Shown here one piece after another: positions 24,880-33,905 of a DNA stretch of 64,000 nucleotides (position 1 is the first letter of the stretch; every line of letters starts with the position of its first letter). Where the stretch lies: NCBI RefSeq assembly GCF_024171725.1, contig NZ_JAMTCG010000002.1:1-64000 (forward strand), given 5' to 3'. The position numbers were made by a program, and so were the translations under genes. Below the pieces are notes generated by a model. That model was not told the origin of the DNA. It did no database searches and was given only the letters and a program-made list of their open reading frames with translations. The stretch is from Williamsia serinedens (GTDB taxonomy: Bacteria; Actinomycetota; Actinomycetes; Mycobacteriales; Mycobacteriaceae).

Positions 24880-25437
24880 ATGAGCGCGCCCGATTTCTAC
24901 GCGGAGATGCGCGCCCTGCGTCTGGAGCGGGTGCTCGACGCGTCGGTGGAGATCATCACCGAGCAGGGGTGGGACGGCCTCAGCATGACCGCTGTCGCCA
25001 AGCGCTCCGGCGTCCCGAGGCAGAGCCTGTACAAGGAGGTCGGCACGCGGGAAGAGCTCGGCAGCGCGGTGGTGCACCGCGAGGTGGAGCGCTTCCTGGA
25101 GCGGGTGCGCACCGGCCTGGCGGAGCACCCCGACGACTTCGAGAACGGTGTGTCCGCGGCGGTGCGGAACGTCCTGGAGCACGGGCGGTCGAACGCGGCG
25201 CTCGCAGCCGTCCTCCGGCCGGGTCACGACTCGGGTCTCCTCGCCCTGGTGACGGTGACCCCCGATGCCGTCCTGGGTCAGGCGACCAGCGCCCTCGAGT
25301 CACTCCTCGACGGCGCGGTGTCCGAGGCGCTCGTCGACACCGTGGTCAGGCTGACCCTGAGCCATCTCGTGCAGCCGACGGTCGACGTGGACGAGGCGGT
25401 CCGTCGCATCGATCGTGTCGTGCGCGGGTTCGACTGA
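24880..25437 (+). CDS. TetR family transcriptional regulator
   Basis: A 185-aa regulator with the TetR helix-turn-helix at residues about 12-60 (RVLDASVEIITEQGWDGLSM, then AVAKRSGVPRQSLYKEVGTREEL) and a divergent all-helical ligand domain. It sits between the GMC oxidoreductase and the convergent P450 fusion gene and is the obvious candidate regulator for one or both. Its ligand is unknown. Confidence 0.85.
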   Translation: MSAPDFYAEMRALRLERVLDASVEIITEQGWDGLSMTAVAKRSGVPRQSLYKEVGTREELGSAVVHREVERFLERVRTGLAEHPDDFENGVSAAVRNVLEHGRSNAALAAVLRPGHDSGLLALVTVTPDAVLGQATSALESLLDGAVSEALVDTVVRLTLSHLVQPTVDVDEAVRRIDRVVRGFD

Positions 25438-25454
25438 CCTCGGTGCCGGTCTCG

Positions 25455-27902
25455 CTACAGGTCCAGCGTCAGCTTCTGCGAGAGCGACCGGGACACGCAC
25501 AGCATGACCGTGTCGCCGCGCTCGCGTTCCGCCCGCGTCAGCACGGAGTCCCGGTGATCGGGTGTGCCGCCGAGGACGTCGGCCTGGCAGGTGCCGCAGA
25601 TGCCCTCCATGCACGACCCCATGACGTCGACACCGGCCTCCTCGACGGCCTCGAACATCGAGGTGCCCTCGGACACCGTGACCGTCACTCCCGATTCGAC
25701 GCACTCCACCTCGAAGGAGTCCAGTGCGCCCGCGGGTGCGTCGATCGTCTTGGCCACGAACCGCTCGAGGTGCAGACTCCCGTCGGGCCACGCCGCACAC
25801 TTCTCCTCGACGGCGTCGAGGAAGCCGACCGGGCCGCAGGAGTAGACGAGGGTGTCGGGCCGGGGTTCGCCGAGGACGGCGTCGAGGTCGAGACGGTCGC
25901 CGCGCTCGTCCTTCGCCCAGACCGTCACACGGTCGTCGTCGGCGAACTCGTCGAGGAACGCCATCGTCGCGCGGGATCGCCCGCAGTACACCAGTTCCCA
26001 CTCCGCACCGTCGGCCTCGGCAGCCGCGATCATGGCGCGGATCGGGGTGATCCCGATCCCACCGGCGACGAACAGGTACCGCGGCGACGGGACGAGCGCG
26101 AAGTGGTTGCGCGGGTGCGTCACCTGGAGCGTCGCACCCTCCGACAGCTCGTCGTGCACGAACGCCGATCCGCCGCGCCCGTCCTGTTCCCGCAGCACCG
26201 CCACCGTCCACGACGACCGGTCGGCCGGATCGCCGCACAGTGAGTAGTGCCGCGTCAGCCCGGGGCGGAGGATGAGTTCGGCGTGCGCGCCGGGACCCCA
26301 CTCGGGCAACGGATCCCCGCTGGGGGCGGTGAGGGTCAGCTCGACGACACCGTCGGCGACGGTCCGTCGTCGGGCGACCGTCACGTCGAGTGTCGAGTCC
26401 GGCGTGCGTCGCCGACGCTGCGGCGGCGCCGGTGTGGCCGGGGTGGTGGCCGCCCGCGCGGCCTCCTTCGCCCGGCGTCGCTCCCGCTGCTCCGCCCGGT
26501 AGGTCCCGTGCGCGCGGCGTTCGCCGCCCTTCGGGGTGACCGTCACCATCATCGAGCTGTAGCCCCGGACGAAGTTCGACTGCACGCGTTCGGGTTCGGC
26601 GAGGACCTCGATGTCGTCGAACCGCTCCAGCAGCTCCTCCCAGAGGATGCGCAGCTGCAGCTCGGCGAGTCGACTGCCCATGCAGCGATGTGTCCCGATG
26701 CCGAACGCCAAGTGGTGCCGCGCGTTACGACGGTCGATGACGAACGCGTCGGGATCGTCGAACGTCCGCTCGTCACGGTTCGCCGAGGCGTACCACATCA
26801 CGACCTTGTCGCCCTTGCGGATGAACTGCCCGTTCAGGACGGTGTCGCGGGTGGCGACCCGGCGCATGTACGCGAGCGGCGTCTGCCACCGCAGGATCTC
26901 GTGGACCATCTTCGGCACCAGTCCGGGATCCTCACGGAGACGGTCGAACTGGTCGGGGAACTGGTTGAGGGCCAGCAGCCCACCGGTCATGGAGTTGCGG
27001 GTGGTGTCGTTGCCGCCGATGACGAGCAGGACGATGTTGCCCAGGAACTCCATGGGGCGATCGATCAGATCCTTGGTGTCCTCGGACATCTGCATCAGCG
27101 TGATGAGGTCGTATCCGGGCTTCTCCCCGGCCGCGAGGCGGGCCGCCTTGTCGTGCCACAAAGCGCTGAAGCTCCGGGCGGCCTCGGCCGCCGCCCGGTA
27201 CGCGGCGTCGGTGTCGGTGGACCCGCCGGTCGCCGACGCGCTGGCGGCCACCAGATCGGTCCACTCCACGAGCTTGCGACGCTCGTCGTAGGGGAAGTCC
27301 AGCAGCGTCGCGAGCATCCGCGAGGTCAACTCGATGCTGACCCGGTCGACCCAGTCGAACGGCTCCCCCACCGGCAGTTCGTCGAGGACCTCCTGCACCC
27401 GCTCCCGGATCAGGGCCTCCATCTCCTCGAGGTTCTGCGGGGAGACGACACCCTGCACCGCCCCGCGCTGCTGGTCGTGGCGCGGGGGGTCCATGGCGAT
27501 GAACATCTCGATGTCGAGACCCTCGGGCGGCGCACCGATGATGATCTGCGGCTCGGCGGAGAAGGTCTCGAAGTCCTTGTCCACCGTGACGATGTCGTCG
27601 TAGCGCGTCACCGACCAGAACGGACCGAACGCGCTGTCGGACCGGAAGTGCACCGGCGCCTCGTCGCGCAGGCGTCGGAAGTACGCCTCCCACCGCCCCT
27701 GACGCCAGAGGAACGGGTCGCTGACGTCGATCGCGGTCAGGTCGAGATCGGACACGTCCGGGATGTCGGACTCGGAGAAGTGCGGCTGACGGTCGCCGAC
27801 GACCAGCTTCTTGGCCCGCTGGAACAGGTGCAGCGCCTGGATCTGACGCTCCATGGGAACCGTCGCCTGGGCCTTGTTGATGACCTGATCACGAACGCTC
27901 AT
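25455..27902 (-). CDS. CYP153-like cytochrome P450 fused to FMN/[2Fe-2S] reductase
   Basis: A self-sufficient monooxygenase of 815 aa. The P450 half (about 1-455) closely follows CYP153 alkane/fatty-acid terminal hydroxylases: WEAYFRRLRDEAPVHF, FIAMDPPRHD, EFLGNIVLLVIGGNDTTRNS (I helix), EILRWQTPLAYMRR (ExxR) and heme loop FGIGTHRCMG with Cys407. An Arg/Ala/Pro-rich linker (about 465-510) leads to a phthalate-dioxygenase-reductase-like part: FMN motif RHYSLCGDP, NAD-binding GGIGITPIRAM and YSCGPVGF, then a C-terminal plant-type [2Fe-2S] domain with Cys764, Cys769, Cys772 and Cys802. ATG 27902 is preferred over an in-frame start 51 nt upstream. Alkane or fatty-acid omega-hydroxylation is the inferred role. 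Confidence 0.87.
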   Translation of the reverse strand: MSVRDQVINKAQATVPMERQIQALHLFQRAKKLVVGDRQPHFSESDIPDVSDLDLTAIDVSDPFLWRQGRWEAYFRRLRDEAPVHFRSDSAFGPFWSVTRYDDIVTVDKDFETFSAEPQIIIGAPPEGLDIEMFIAMDPPRHDQQRGAVQGVVSPQNLEEMEALIRERVQEVLDELPVGEPFDWVDRVSIELTSRMLATLLDFPYDERRKLVEWTDLVAASASATGGSTDTDAAYRAAAEAARSFSALWHDKAARLAAGEKPGYDLITLMQMSEDTKDLIDRPMEFLGNIVLLVIGGNDTTRNSMTGGLLALNQFPDQFDRLREDPGLVPKMVHEILRWQTPLAYMRRVATRDTVLNGQFIRKGDKVVMWYASANRDERTFDDPDAFVIDRRNARHHLAFGIGTHRCMGSRLAELQLRILWEELLERFDDIEVLAEPERVQSNFVRGYSSMMVTVTPKGGERRAHGTYRAEQRERRRAKEAARAATTPATPAPPQRRRRTPDSTLDVTVARRRTVADGVVELTLTAPSGDPLPEWGPGAHAELILRPGLTRHYSLCGDPADRSSWTVAVLREQDGRGGSAFVHDELSEGATLQVTHPRNHFALVPSPRYLFVAGGIGITPIRAMIAAAEADGAEWELVYCGRSRATMAFLDEFADDDRVTVWAKDERGDRLDLDAVLGEPRPDTLVYSCGPVGFLDAVEEKCAAWPDGSLHLERFVAKTIDAPAGALDSFEVECVESGVTVTVSEGTSMFEAVEEAGVDVMGSCMEGICGTCQADVLGGTPDHRDSVLTRAERERGDTVMLCVSRSLSQKLTLDL

Positions 27903-28001
27903 CACGGACACCACTTTCTGTCGAGCTGGTCGGGTGCGACACAACTCAAGCATAAGTCGCCACCGACGACAATGTCTGCGTTTTTGTCGCAGGCGTCCGG
28001 C

Positions 28002-29408
28002 TCAGCCGGCGCACTCGGCGAGGAGCGCCTTCACCTCGTCCTCGATCGCACGCATGAAGGGCCACGCATCGGGCATCTGCTCCTTGCAGGCGATCGCCCC
28101 GAAGTTCATCTGCCCGTCGCAGGACATGACGGTGAGGTTGAGCCCCATCCCGTCGGCGATCGGGCCGAGGGGGAACAGCGCCCGGATCCGTGCCCCGAGG
28201 AAGTACAGCGGGAACGACGGCCCCGGGACGTTCGAGATGATCACGTTCACCGCGGCCGGGTGACGGTCCGCCAGGTGGTAATTCGAGTAGAGACGCACGA
28301 GCGCCCCGATGGTCATCGGCGGGATGAGCTGGGCCCACCCCCGCAGCAGCGTCGCGTCGAGAGCCTTGTGGTGCGACTTGGCCTTCGCCGACGACTCCCG
28401 CATCGCCTCGATGCGCGCGACGGGGTCGGCGACGTCGGTCGGCAGCGTCATCATCATCGCGGTCACCTTGTTGGTGCCCGCGACCACGAGTCGGTCGTCG
28501 TCGCCCTCGTCGTGCGTCGACACGGGCACGGCGGCGACGAGCGGCTTGTCGGGGAGGTCGTCGGTCTCCTCGAGGTAGTGCCGCAGGCCACCCGCGCACA
28601 CCGCCATCACCACGTCGTTGACCGTGGCGTCGAAGTGGTTCTTGATCGTCTTGATGTCGTCGAGCGAGATCTGCGTGAAGGCGATCGACCGGTGCGGGGT
28701 GATGGTCCCGTTGAACGCGACCCGCGGTGCGCTGAACGGCGCCGGCATCGCCTCGTCGTGCCGTGACCGGCTGATCCACTGGAAGGGCACCCGGGCGGTC
28801 TGCGGCAGCATGCGCGCGATCGAGATGGGCCGACGGACGGCGAAGTTCACCAGCCCGTCGGCCACCAACGCCGGCAGCGACGCGGTCCCGGCCGACGCGC
28901 CGACCTTGTCGTCGTCGAGATCGGGGTCGTCGGGGGTGAGCGAACACAGCTGCGCGAGCAGGTCCGCCGCGGAGACACCGTCGACGCTCGCGTGGTGCAT
29001 CCGCAGCATGATCGAGACGGTGCCGTGGGGGCGTCCCTCGATGACCCACATCTCCCACAGCGGCTTGCTGCGATCGAGCGGGACACCCGCGATGTGGGCG
29101 CAGAAGTCGGCGAGTTCGACGTCGCCGCCCGGATCGGGCAGGGCGACGCGGTGCACGTGCCGCTCGATGTCGAACGCCTTGTCCTCGATCCACACGGGGT
29201 GGTCGAGGTTGAACAACGAATCGTGCAGTCTGCGTCGGAACGTGGGCATCGCGGTGATGCGCCGGTCCATCTCTCGCAACATGCGGTCGAACGACCAGCC
29301 GCCGGGCACCGTGGACGGATCGATCTCGATCATCCCGACCACCTGCATGAGCATCGAGCGCGTCTCCAGGTAGAGGAATGACGCGTCCAGTCCACTCAGT
29401 CGCTCCAC
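28002..29408 (-). CDS. wax ester synthase/diacylglycerol acyltransferase (WS/DGAT)
   Basis: A 468-aa acyltransferase that esterifies acyl-CoA to diacylglycerol or fatty alcohol for storage lipids. It opens with MERLSGLDASFLYLET, has the catalytic MHHASVDGVS (HHxxxDG), PLDRSKPLWEMWVIEG, and late motifs NDVVMAVCAGGLRHYL and NVIISNVPGPSFPLYFLGA, all characteristic of the family (length usually 450-480). Wax or triacylglycerol storage fits hydrocarbon-using actinobacteria and the adjacent hydroxylase. The start GTG has only a weak purine-rich upstream region. Confidence 0.92.
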   Translation of the reverse strand: MERLSGLDASFLYLETRSMLMQVVGMIEIDPSTVPGGWSFDRMLREMDRRITAMPTFRRRLHDSLFNLDHPVWIEDKAFDIERHVHRVALPDPGGDVELADFCAHIAGVPLDRSKPLWEMWVIEGRPHGTVSIMLRMHHASVDGVSAADLLAQLCSLTPDDPDLDDDKVGASAGTASLPALVADGLVNFAVRRPISIARMLPQTARVPFQWISRSRHDEAMPAPFSAPRVAFNGTITPHRSIAFTQISLDDIKTIKNHFDATVNDVVMAVCAGGLRHYLEETDDLPDKPLVAAVPVSTHDEGDDDRLVVAGTNKVTAMMMTLPTDVADPVARIEAMRESSAKAKSHHKALDATLLRGWAQLIPPMTIGALVRLYSNYHLADRHPAAVNVIISNVPGPSFPLYFLGARIRALFPLGPIADGMGLNLTVMSCDGQMNFGAIACKEQMPDAWPFMRAIEDEVKALLAECAG

Positions 29409-29510
29409 AGCCCGCCCCTGTCCTCGAGACCAGATCCCACCCTCATGGGTACTCCCTCACTGTCCTCCGCCGCAGGCCAACCGTCAGCCGTTCGGACGCC
29501 GCGATCCGAC

Positions 29511-29516
29511 TACTGT
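29511..29516 (+). promoter_or_regulatory. -10 TACTGT, leaderless promoter of nfo
   Basis: TANNNT hexamer 7 nt before ATG 29524. Confidence 0.5.
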
Positions 29517-29523
29517 CGGGTCC

Positions 29524-30300
29524 ATGCGACTGGGAGCGCACGTGCGCAGCGACAGCGATCCGATCGGGGCCGCCGAGGAGCTCGGCGCCGACCTCCTGCA
29601 GATGTTCGTCGTGGACCCGCAGGACCGGAAGATGCCCGCCCCGCAGGACCGTCCCGACGCCGACCGGATCCGGTCGTCACCGATCGACGTGGTGGTGCAC
29701 TCCTCGTACATCATCAACGTGGCGAGCCTGAACAACCGACTGCGGATGCCGTCGCGCAAGGCCGTCGAGCAGCAGGCGAAGGCCGCCGCCGACCTCGGCG
29801 CGATCGGTCTCGTGGTCCACGGCGGACACCTCCGGGACGGCGAGGACGCCGGCGAGGGGTTCCTCAACTGGCGCAAGCTCTTCGAGCGCCAGGCCGACAA
29901 GGGCGGGTTCGCCGTGCCGATCTTCATCGAGAACACCGCCGGTGGGGACAACGCGATGGCCCGGCACCTCGACGCGATCGAGCGCCTGTGGGAGCAGGTG
30001 GGCGACTTCGACGACGCCGGGTTCTGCCTCGACACGTGCCACGCCTGGGCCGGTGGCGAGGACCTGGTCGGGATCGTCGAGCGGGTCAGAGACATCACCG
30101 GCCGCATCGACCTGGTGCACCTGAACAACTCCCGCGACGAGTTCGACTCGGCCCGCGACCGGCACGCCAACCTCGCCGACGGGCAGATCGACAACGACCT
30201 GCTCGTCGAGGTGGTCCGGACCGCGGGTGCCCCGGTGATCCTCGAGACCCCCGGCGAGGGGATGGCCGACGACCTGGCATACCTCCGCGAAGCGGTCTGA
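29524..30300 (+). CDS. nfo: endonuclease IV (deoxyribonuclease IV)
   Basis: A 258-aa zinc-dependent AP endonuclease that incises DNA at abasic sites in base excision repair. TIM-barrel metal-binding motifs are present in order: GAHV, VVVHSSYIINVAS, VHGGH, FIENTAGG, CLDTCHAWA, HLNNSRDEFDSARDRHANL and VILETPG. These match mycobacterial End/Nfo, which is shorter than the E. coli enzyme (about 285 aa). Confidence 0.9.
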   Translation: MRLGAHVRSDSDPIGAAEELGADLLQMFVVDPQDRKMPAPQDRPDADRIRSSPIDVVVHSSYIINVASLNNRLRMPSRKAVEQQAKAAADLGAIGLVVHGGHLRDGEDAGEGFLNWRKLFERQADKGGFAVPIFIENTAGGDNAMARHLDAIERLWEQVGDFDDAGFCLDTCHAWAGGEDLVGIVERVRDITGRIDLVHLNNSRDEFDSARDRHANLADGQIDNDLLVEVVRTAGAPVILETPGEGMADDLAYLREAV

Positions 30301-30339
30301 CCACGCGAATCGGACGTAGCCAGACCCGCGAGGTTGTGG

Positions 30340-30358
30340 TTATCCTCGCCTTACCAAG
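30340..30358 (+). promoter_or_regulatory. IdeR-like iron box upstream of feoA
   Basis: Matches 12 of 19 to the IdeR consensus, including CCTTACC. It lies 42 nt before feoA. It is flanked by a CCTCGCCTT-ACC-AAGGTGAGG inverted repeat (30344-30364) that could be a second recognition geometry or an mRNA hairpin. Confidence 0.5.
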
Positions 30359-30399
30359 GTGAGGCAGGGCTGACCTGCCGTGCGGGCGAGGAGAAGTGC

Positions 30400-30690
30400 A
30401 TGTCGGTGATGACCGAGCGGCTGGGGTCGCGCGTCGTCGGCACCGCGCCGCCCGCACAGCGCGAGGTGTGCCTCGCCGACCTGCGCCCCGGTTCCCGGGT
30501 GGTGGTCGCGCGGCTCTGCGAAGAGGCCGACGCCGCCACCGCACGCCGCTACTTCGACCTCGGCTTCGTGCCCGGTTCCGAGGTCCTCGTCGTCCGTCGT
30601 GCCCCGATGCGCGGACCGGTCGTCGTCCGCGTCGCGGGCTACGAGATCGCGCTGCGCCGCGACCAGGCCCGCTGCATCAAGGTCGCCTGA
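30400..30690 (+). CDS. feoA: ferrous iron transport protein A (FeoA)
   Basis: A 96-aa SH3-like cytosolic protein that assists FeoB-mediated Fe(II) uptake. LADLRPGSRVVVARL, RRYFDLGFVPGSEVLVVRRAPM and VVVRVAGYEIALRRDQARCIKV follow the FeoA domain end to end after a roughly 20-residue N-terminal extension. GAGGAGAAG precedes the ATG. Unusually, feoB is not next: an opposite-strand metallophosphoesterase separates them. Confidence 0.88.
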   Translation: MSVMTERLGSRVVGTAPPAQREVCLADLRPGSRVVVARLCEEADAATARRYFDLGFVPGSEVLVVRRAPMRGPVVVRVAGYEIALRRDQARCIKVA

Positions 30691-30699
30691 CCGACCCGG

Positions 30700-31770
30700 T
30701 CAGCCCGCCTGGACGGTGTACGGCACCCGCTGCCAGGTGAGCACCTCCGGCGACTTCGGTCGCGCGATCGTCACCCGCAGGTAGTCCTTGTTGTTCGACG
30801 ACCCGTCGACGGTGACGCGCTTCAGGTTGTCGGCACTCTGCGCGACCCCGTAGAACGCGAGCCACTTCGACCCGGCGGCGAGCGGGTTGTCGGCGTTGTA
30901 CACGTGGCTGTCGCCGTTGAAGAGGTACACCGGCTTGCCGAACGCCCGCGACTCCTGCGCCAGCGTCCGGACCAGCGGGGTGAACGCCGAGTCGTCGGCC
31001 TGGGTCACGTCGTAGGTGGGGTCGAACATGTCGGCCTGGGTGTAGAAGGCGACCGCGCGCTGGTTCCGCAGACGCGCCTGTGCGAACGTCGACCGGACGA
31101 GCGCGATCGCGGCACCGATCCGCTGCTTCTCCTCCGCGATCTGCTCGGGGGTCGCCGCAGTCTTCCCGATGCCGGTCCACGGCTTGAGGTCGTCGTTGCT
31201 GCCGACGACGTGCAACGTCGCCATGGCGACGCCGTCGCGGGTCAGGGAGACGTTCTCGGGGATGCCGACGCCGGCCTGCGAGGCGACCGGGATCGACTGC
31301 TGCCCGAGCGTCCGGCCCGGGCGGTCGAAGAACACCTGCCGCACCTTCCCGAGGCGCTCCACCGGGTTGTAGGCGCCGTTGTCGGGGCGGTGGCAGTCGG
31401 TCCACTCGTTGTCGCCGGGGGTGTAGATGAACGGCTTCCGGAAGCGGTCGAACTGGGAACGGATCTGGCCGAAGTAGGCGTCGCTGCACACCGACGACCC
31501 GTTCTTGATGTCGCCGAGGTGGAACGTGAACGACACCGCCGGGTCGGCGTTGATCTGGTCGATCCACTTCGGGAAGGTCGCGATCTGCGCTGCGCCGTAG
31601 GGGACGTCGCCGATCACCGCGTACGTCGTCCCGCCGACACCGGACGAACTGCCCAGACCGGGCAGGTCGAACGTCGGTGCGGCACCGGCGGTTCCGACCC
31701 CGGCGATCGTGGCGACCGCCGCCGATGCGAGGCAGGCGGATCGGAGCAGGTGGGAACGCAGGCGGGACAT
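30700..31770 (-). CDS. secreted calcineurin-like metallophosphoesterase
   Basis: An exported phosphoesterase of 356 aa. The signal peptide covers about residues 1-31 (LASAAVATIAGVGTAGA). Metal-binding motifs occur in order: VIGDVPYG, FHLGDIKNG, PGDNEWTDCHR and LFNGDSHVYN. The VPYG-type first motif and sparse C-terminal His resemble a subgroup of extracellular metallophosphatases with unknown substrates. ATG 31770 has GGAGG 6 nt upstream, so the longer in-frame ATG (31794) is not used. Its placement between feoA and feoB suggests a link with iron limitation, but no iron box precedes it. Confidence 0.8.
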   Translation of the reverse strand: MSRLRSHLLRSACLASAAVATIAGVGTAGAAPTFDLPGLGSSSGVGGTTYAVIGDVPYGAAQIATFPKWIDQINADPAVSFTFHLGDIKNGSSVCSDAYFGQIRSQFDRFRKPFIYTPGDNEWTDCHRPDNGAYNPVERLGKVRQVFFDRPGRTLGQQSIPVASQAGVGIPENVSLTRDGVAMATLHVVGSNDDLKPWTGIGKTAATPEQIAEEKQRIGAAIALVRSTFAQARLRNQRAVAFYTQADMFDPTYDVTQADDSAFTPLVRTLAQESRAFGKPVYLFNGDSHVYNADNPLAAGSKWLAFYGVAQSADNLKRVTVDGSSNNKDYLRVTIARPKSPEVLTWQRVPYTVQAG

Positions 31771-31886
31771 CGAGGACCTCCGGGCGTGGGACACGAGACG
31801 GACCCCGACACCCTGCCGCGCGGTGATGAACGGTCGTCGGCCTGGGCGTGAAGCCTCGGTGTCGACACCGTCGGGTCACGAAAGAG

Positions 31887-31905
31887 TATGGTGTGCCTTA
31901 CCTAT
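31887..31905 (+). promoter_or_regulatory. IdeR-like iron box upstream of feoB
   Basis: Matches 13 of 19 to the IdeR consensus (right half CTTACCTAT). It covers the in-frame ATG at 31888, arguing that this ATG is not the feoB start. Confidence 0.55.
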
Positions 31906-31938
31906 CGCCCATCCAGGAAAGACGACGTCGAGGCACCA

Positions 31939-33903
31939 GTGAGCTGCGGTCCCCACGGCGGCCCCGCGACAGCGGGCGCACCGCCGGACACCCGGAGACT
32001 CGCACTGGTCGGCAGTCCCAACTCGGGCAAAACGACACTCTTCAACGCACTGACCGGCCTGCGGGCGAAGACCGGCAACTATCCCGGTGTCACCGTCGCT
32101 CGCTACGAGGGACGCGTCGCGCTCGACGGCGTGCCGGGTGCCGACACCGACGGCGTCGTCCTCGAGGACCTGCCGGGCACCTACAGCCTCGACGCGATCA
32201 GCCCCGACGAACAGATCGTCGCCGACGTCCTCGACCACGACCACACCGAGTTCGAGACCCCGGATGCGCTGGTCGTCACCCTCGACGCCACGACGCTGCG
32301 TCGGTCGCTGGCGATGTTCGCGCAGGTCGTCGGGGCGGGTCTGCCGACCTGCGTGGTCCTGACCTTCACCGACGAACTGATCCGACGTCAGGGCGGCCTC
32401 GACATCGGCGCCTTCTCGCGCGCGCTCGGCGTCCCCGTCGTCGCGGTCACCGGTGGTCGACGGTCGCAGCTGGGTCCCCTGCGGGAGCTCCTCGCCGACC
32501 CGTCCTCGTGGTCGGCACCGGTCGTGGACCCGCCGACCGCGGTCGACGAGGTCGGAGGGTGGATCGAATCGGTTCTCACGAGCGCGTCGTACCGGATGCC
32601 CGAACTCGACCGCCGGACGCAGCGGATCGATGCCGTCCTGCTGCACCCCGTGTGGGGCACACTCGTCTTCTTCGTGACGATGTTCGCGTTCTTCCAGATC
32701 ATCTTCACCGTCGCGACCCCGCTGCAGGACCAGGTCCAGGCGTTCTTCACGTTCCTCGGTGACCAGGTGCAGCAGCACGTCACCGTCGGGTGGTTGTCGA
32801 GCTTCCTGTCCGACGCGGTGCTCGGCGGCGTCGGCTCGGTGCTGGTGTTCCTGCCGCAGATCGCGTTGCTGTTCATCCTCATCGCCCTGCTCGAGGGCGT
32901 CGGCTACATGGCGCGCGCCGCGTTCCTCATGGACAAGGTGATGTCGACGGCCGGTCTCGAGGGGCGCGCGTTCGTCGCGTTGCTGTCGTCCCTGGCGTGC
33001 GCGATCCCCGGGATCATGGCCACCCGCACGCTGCCGTCGATGCGCGACCGCATCGCCACCATGATGTCGGCGCCGTTGATGACGTGTTCGGCCCGACTGA
33101 CCGTGTACGTGCTCCTGGTCGGACTGCTCGTGAGCCGCGACGCCAGGGTCGGCCCGTTCGGCGCGCAGGGCGTGGTGATGTTCGCCCTGTACCTCGGCGG
33201 CGCGGTGTCGGCCATGGTGAGTGCCTGGCTGTTCAGCCGGTTCCGCCGCGGTTCGGGACCGCTCCTGCCCTTCTACATGGAAATGCCGCCCTACCGGTTG
33301 CCGTCGGTGCGATCGGTGCTGCTCAGCGTCTACGACGCCTGCAAGGGCTTCGTGCGCAAGGTGTTCGTGATCATCTTCCTGACCACGGTCGCGCTGTGGT
33401 TGCTGCTCAACCTGCCGACGCGGTCGGACGCGGACTTCCGCGCCGCCGGGATCGACCCGAACGACAACACCGCGACGTCGGCGTACGTCATCGACCACAG
33501 TGCGGCGGCCGACGTCGGACGGTTCATCGAGCCGGTCTTCGAGCCGCTCGGGTTCGACTGGCGGATCAACGTCGGGGTGCTGGCGTCGTTGTCGGCGCGG
33601 GAGACGTTCGTCGCGACGCTCGGCCAGGTCGCGGCGGCCACCGATCCCGACGACCCGGCGCAGGCGCTGCAGTCGCTGAAGGTCTCCGACGGTCCGCGGG
33701 AGGGTCAACCGCTCTTCACCGCACCGACCATCACCGCGCTGCTGGTGTTCTTCCTCTACGCCCTGCAGTGCATGTCGACCATCGCGGTGCTCCGCCGCGA
33801 GTCGGGGTCGTGGAGGTGGCCGGCGCTCGCGTTCGGCTACCTGTTCGTGATCGCCTGGGGCATGGCGTTCCTCGCCCGGACCATCGTCGCCGCGGTGGTC
33901 TGA
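31939..33903 (+). CDS. feoB: ferrous iron transporter FeoB
   Basis: Fe(II) transporter of the inner membrane. N-terminal G domain: G1 GSPNSGKTTLFNALTG (from residue 25), G2 GNYPGVTVARYEGR, G3 DLPGTYSLDAI. It is followed by two gate domains with about eight TM helices (SSLACAIPGIMATRTL, with the conserved Cys; LSARETFVATLGQ; YALQCMSTIAVLRRESGSWRWP). 654 aa is slightly shorter than the E. coli protein. GTG 31939 has GAGG 5 nt upstream. Between feoB and the following NifU-domain gene there are only 2 nt. Confidence 0.92.
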   Translation: MSCGPHGGPATAGAPPDTRRLALVGSPNSGKTTLFNALTGLRAKTGNYPGVTVARYEGRVALDGVPGADTDGVVLEDLPGTYSLDAISPDEQIVADVLDHDHTEFETPDALVVTLDATTLRRSLAMFAQVVGAGLPTCVVLTFTDELIRRQGGLDIGAFSRALGVPVVAVTGGRRSQLGPLRELLADPSSWSAPVVDPPTAVDEVGGWIESVLTSASYRMPELDRRTQRIDAVLLHPVWGTLVFFVTMFAFFQIIFTVATPLQDQVQAFFTFLGDQVQQHVTVGWLSSFLSDAVLGGVGSVLVFLPQIALLFILIALLEGVGYMARAAFLMDKVMSTAGLEGRAFVALLSSLACAIPGIMATRTLPSMRDRIATMMSAPLMTCSARLTVYVLLVGLLVSRDARVGPFGAQGVVMFALYLGGAVSAMVSAWLFSRFRRGSGPLLPFYMEMPPYRLPSVRSVLLSVYDACKGFVRKVFVIIFLTTVALWLLLNLPTRSDADFRAAGIDPNDNTATSAYVIDHSAAADVGRFIEPVFEPLGFDWRINVGVLASLSARETFVATLGQVAAATDPDDPAQALQSLKVSDGPREGQPLFTAPTITALLVFFLYALQCMSTIAVLRRESGSWRWPALAFGYLFVIAWGMAFLARTIVAAVV

Positions 33904-33905
33904 CG

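Noticed and set aside
27954-28001. Rho-independent terminator after the WS/DGAT gene
   Set aside because: Only a 5-bp stem (CTGCG/CGCAG) around a T-rich loop is present; too weak to call.
31888-31938. Longer FeoB start at ATG 31888
   Set aside because: The ATG lies inside the iron box at 31887-31905; GTG 31939 has GAGG 5 nt upstream and gives the normal G-domain N-terminus.
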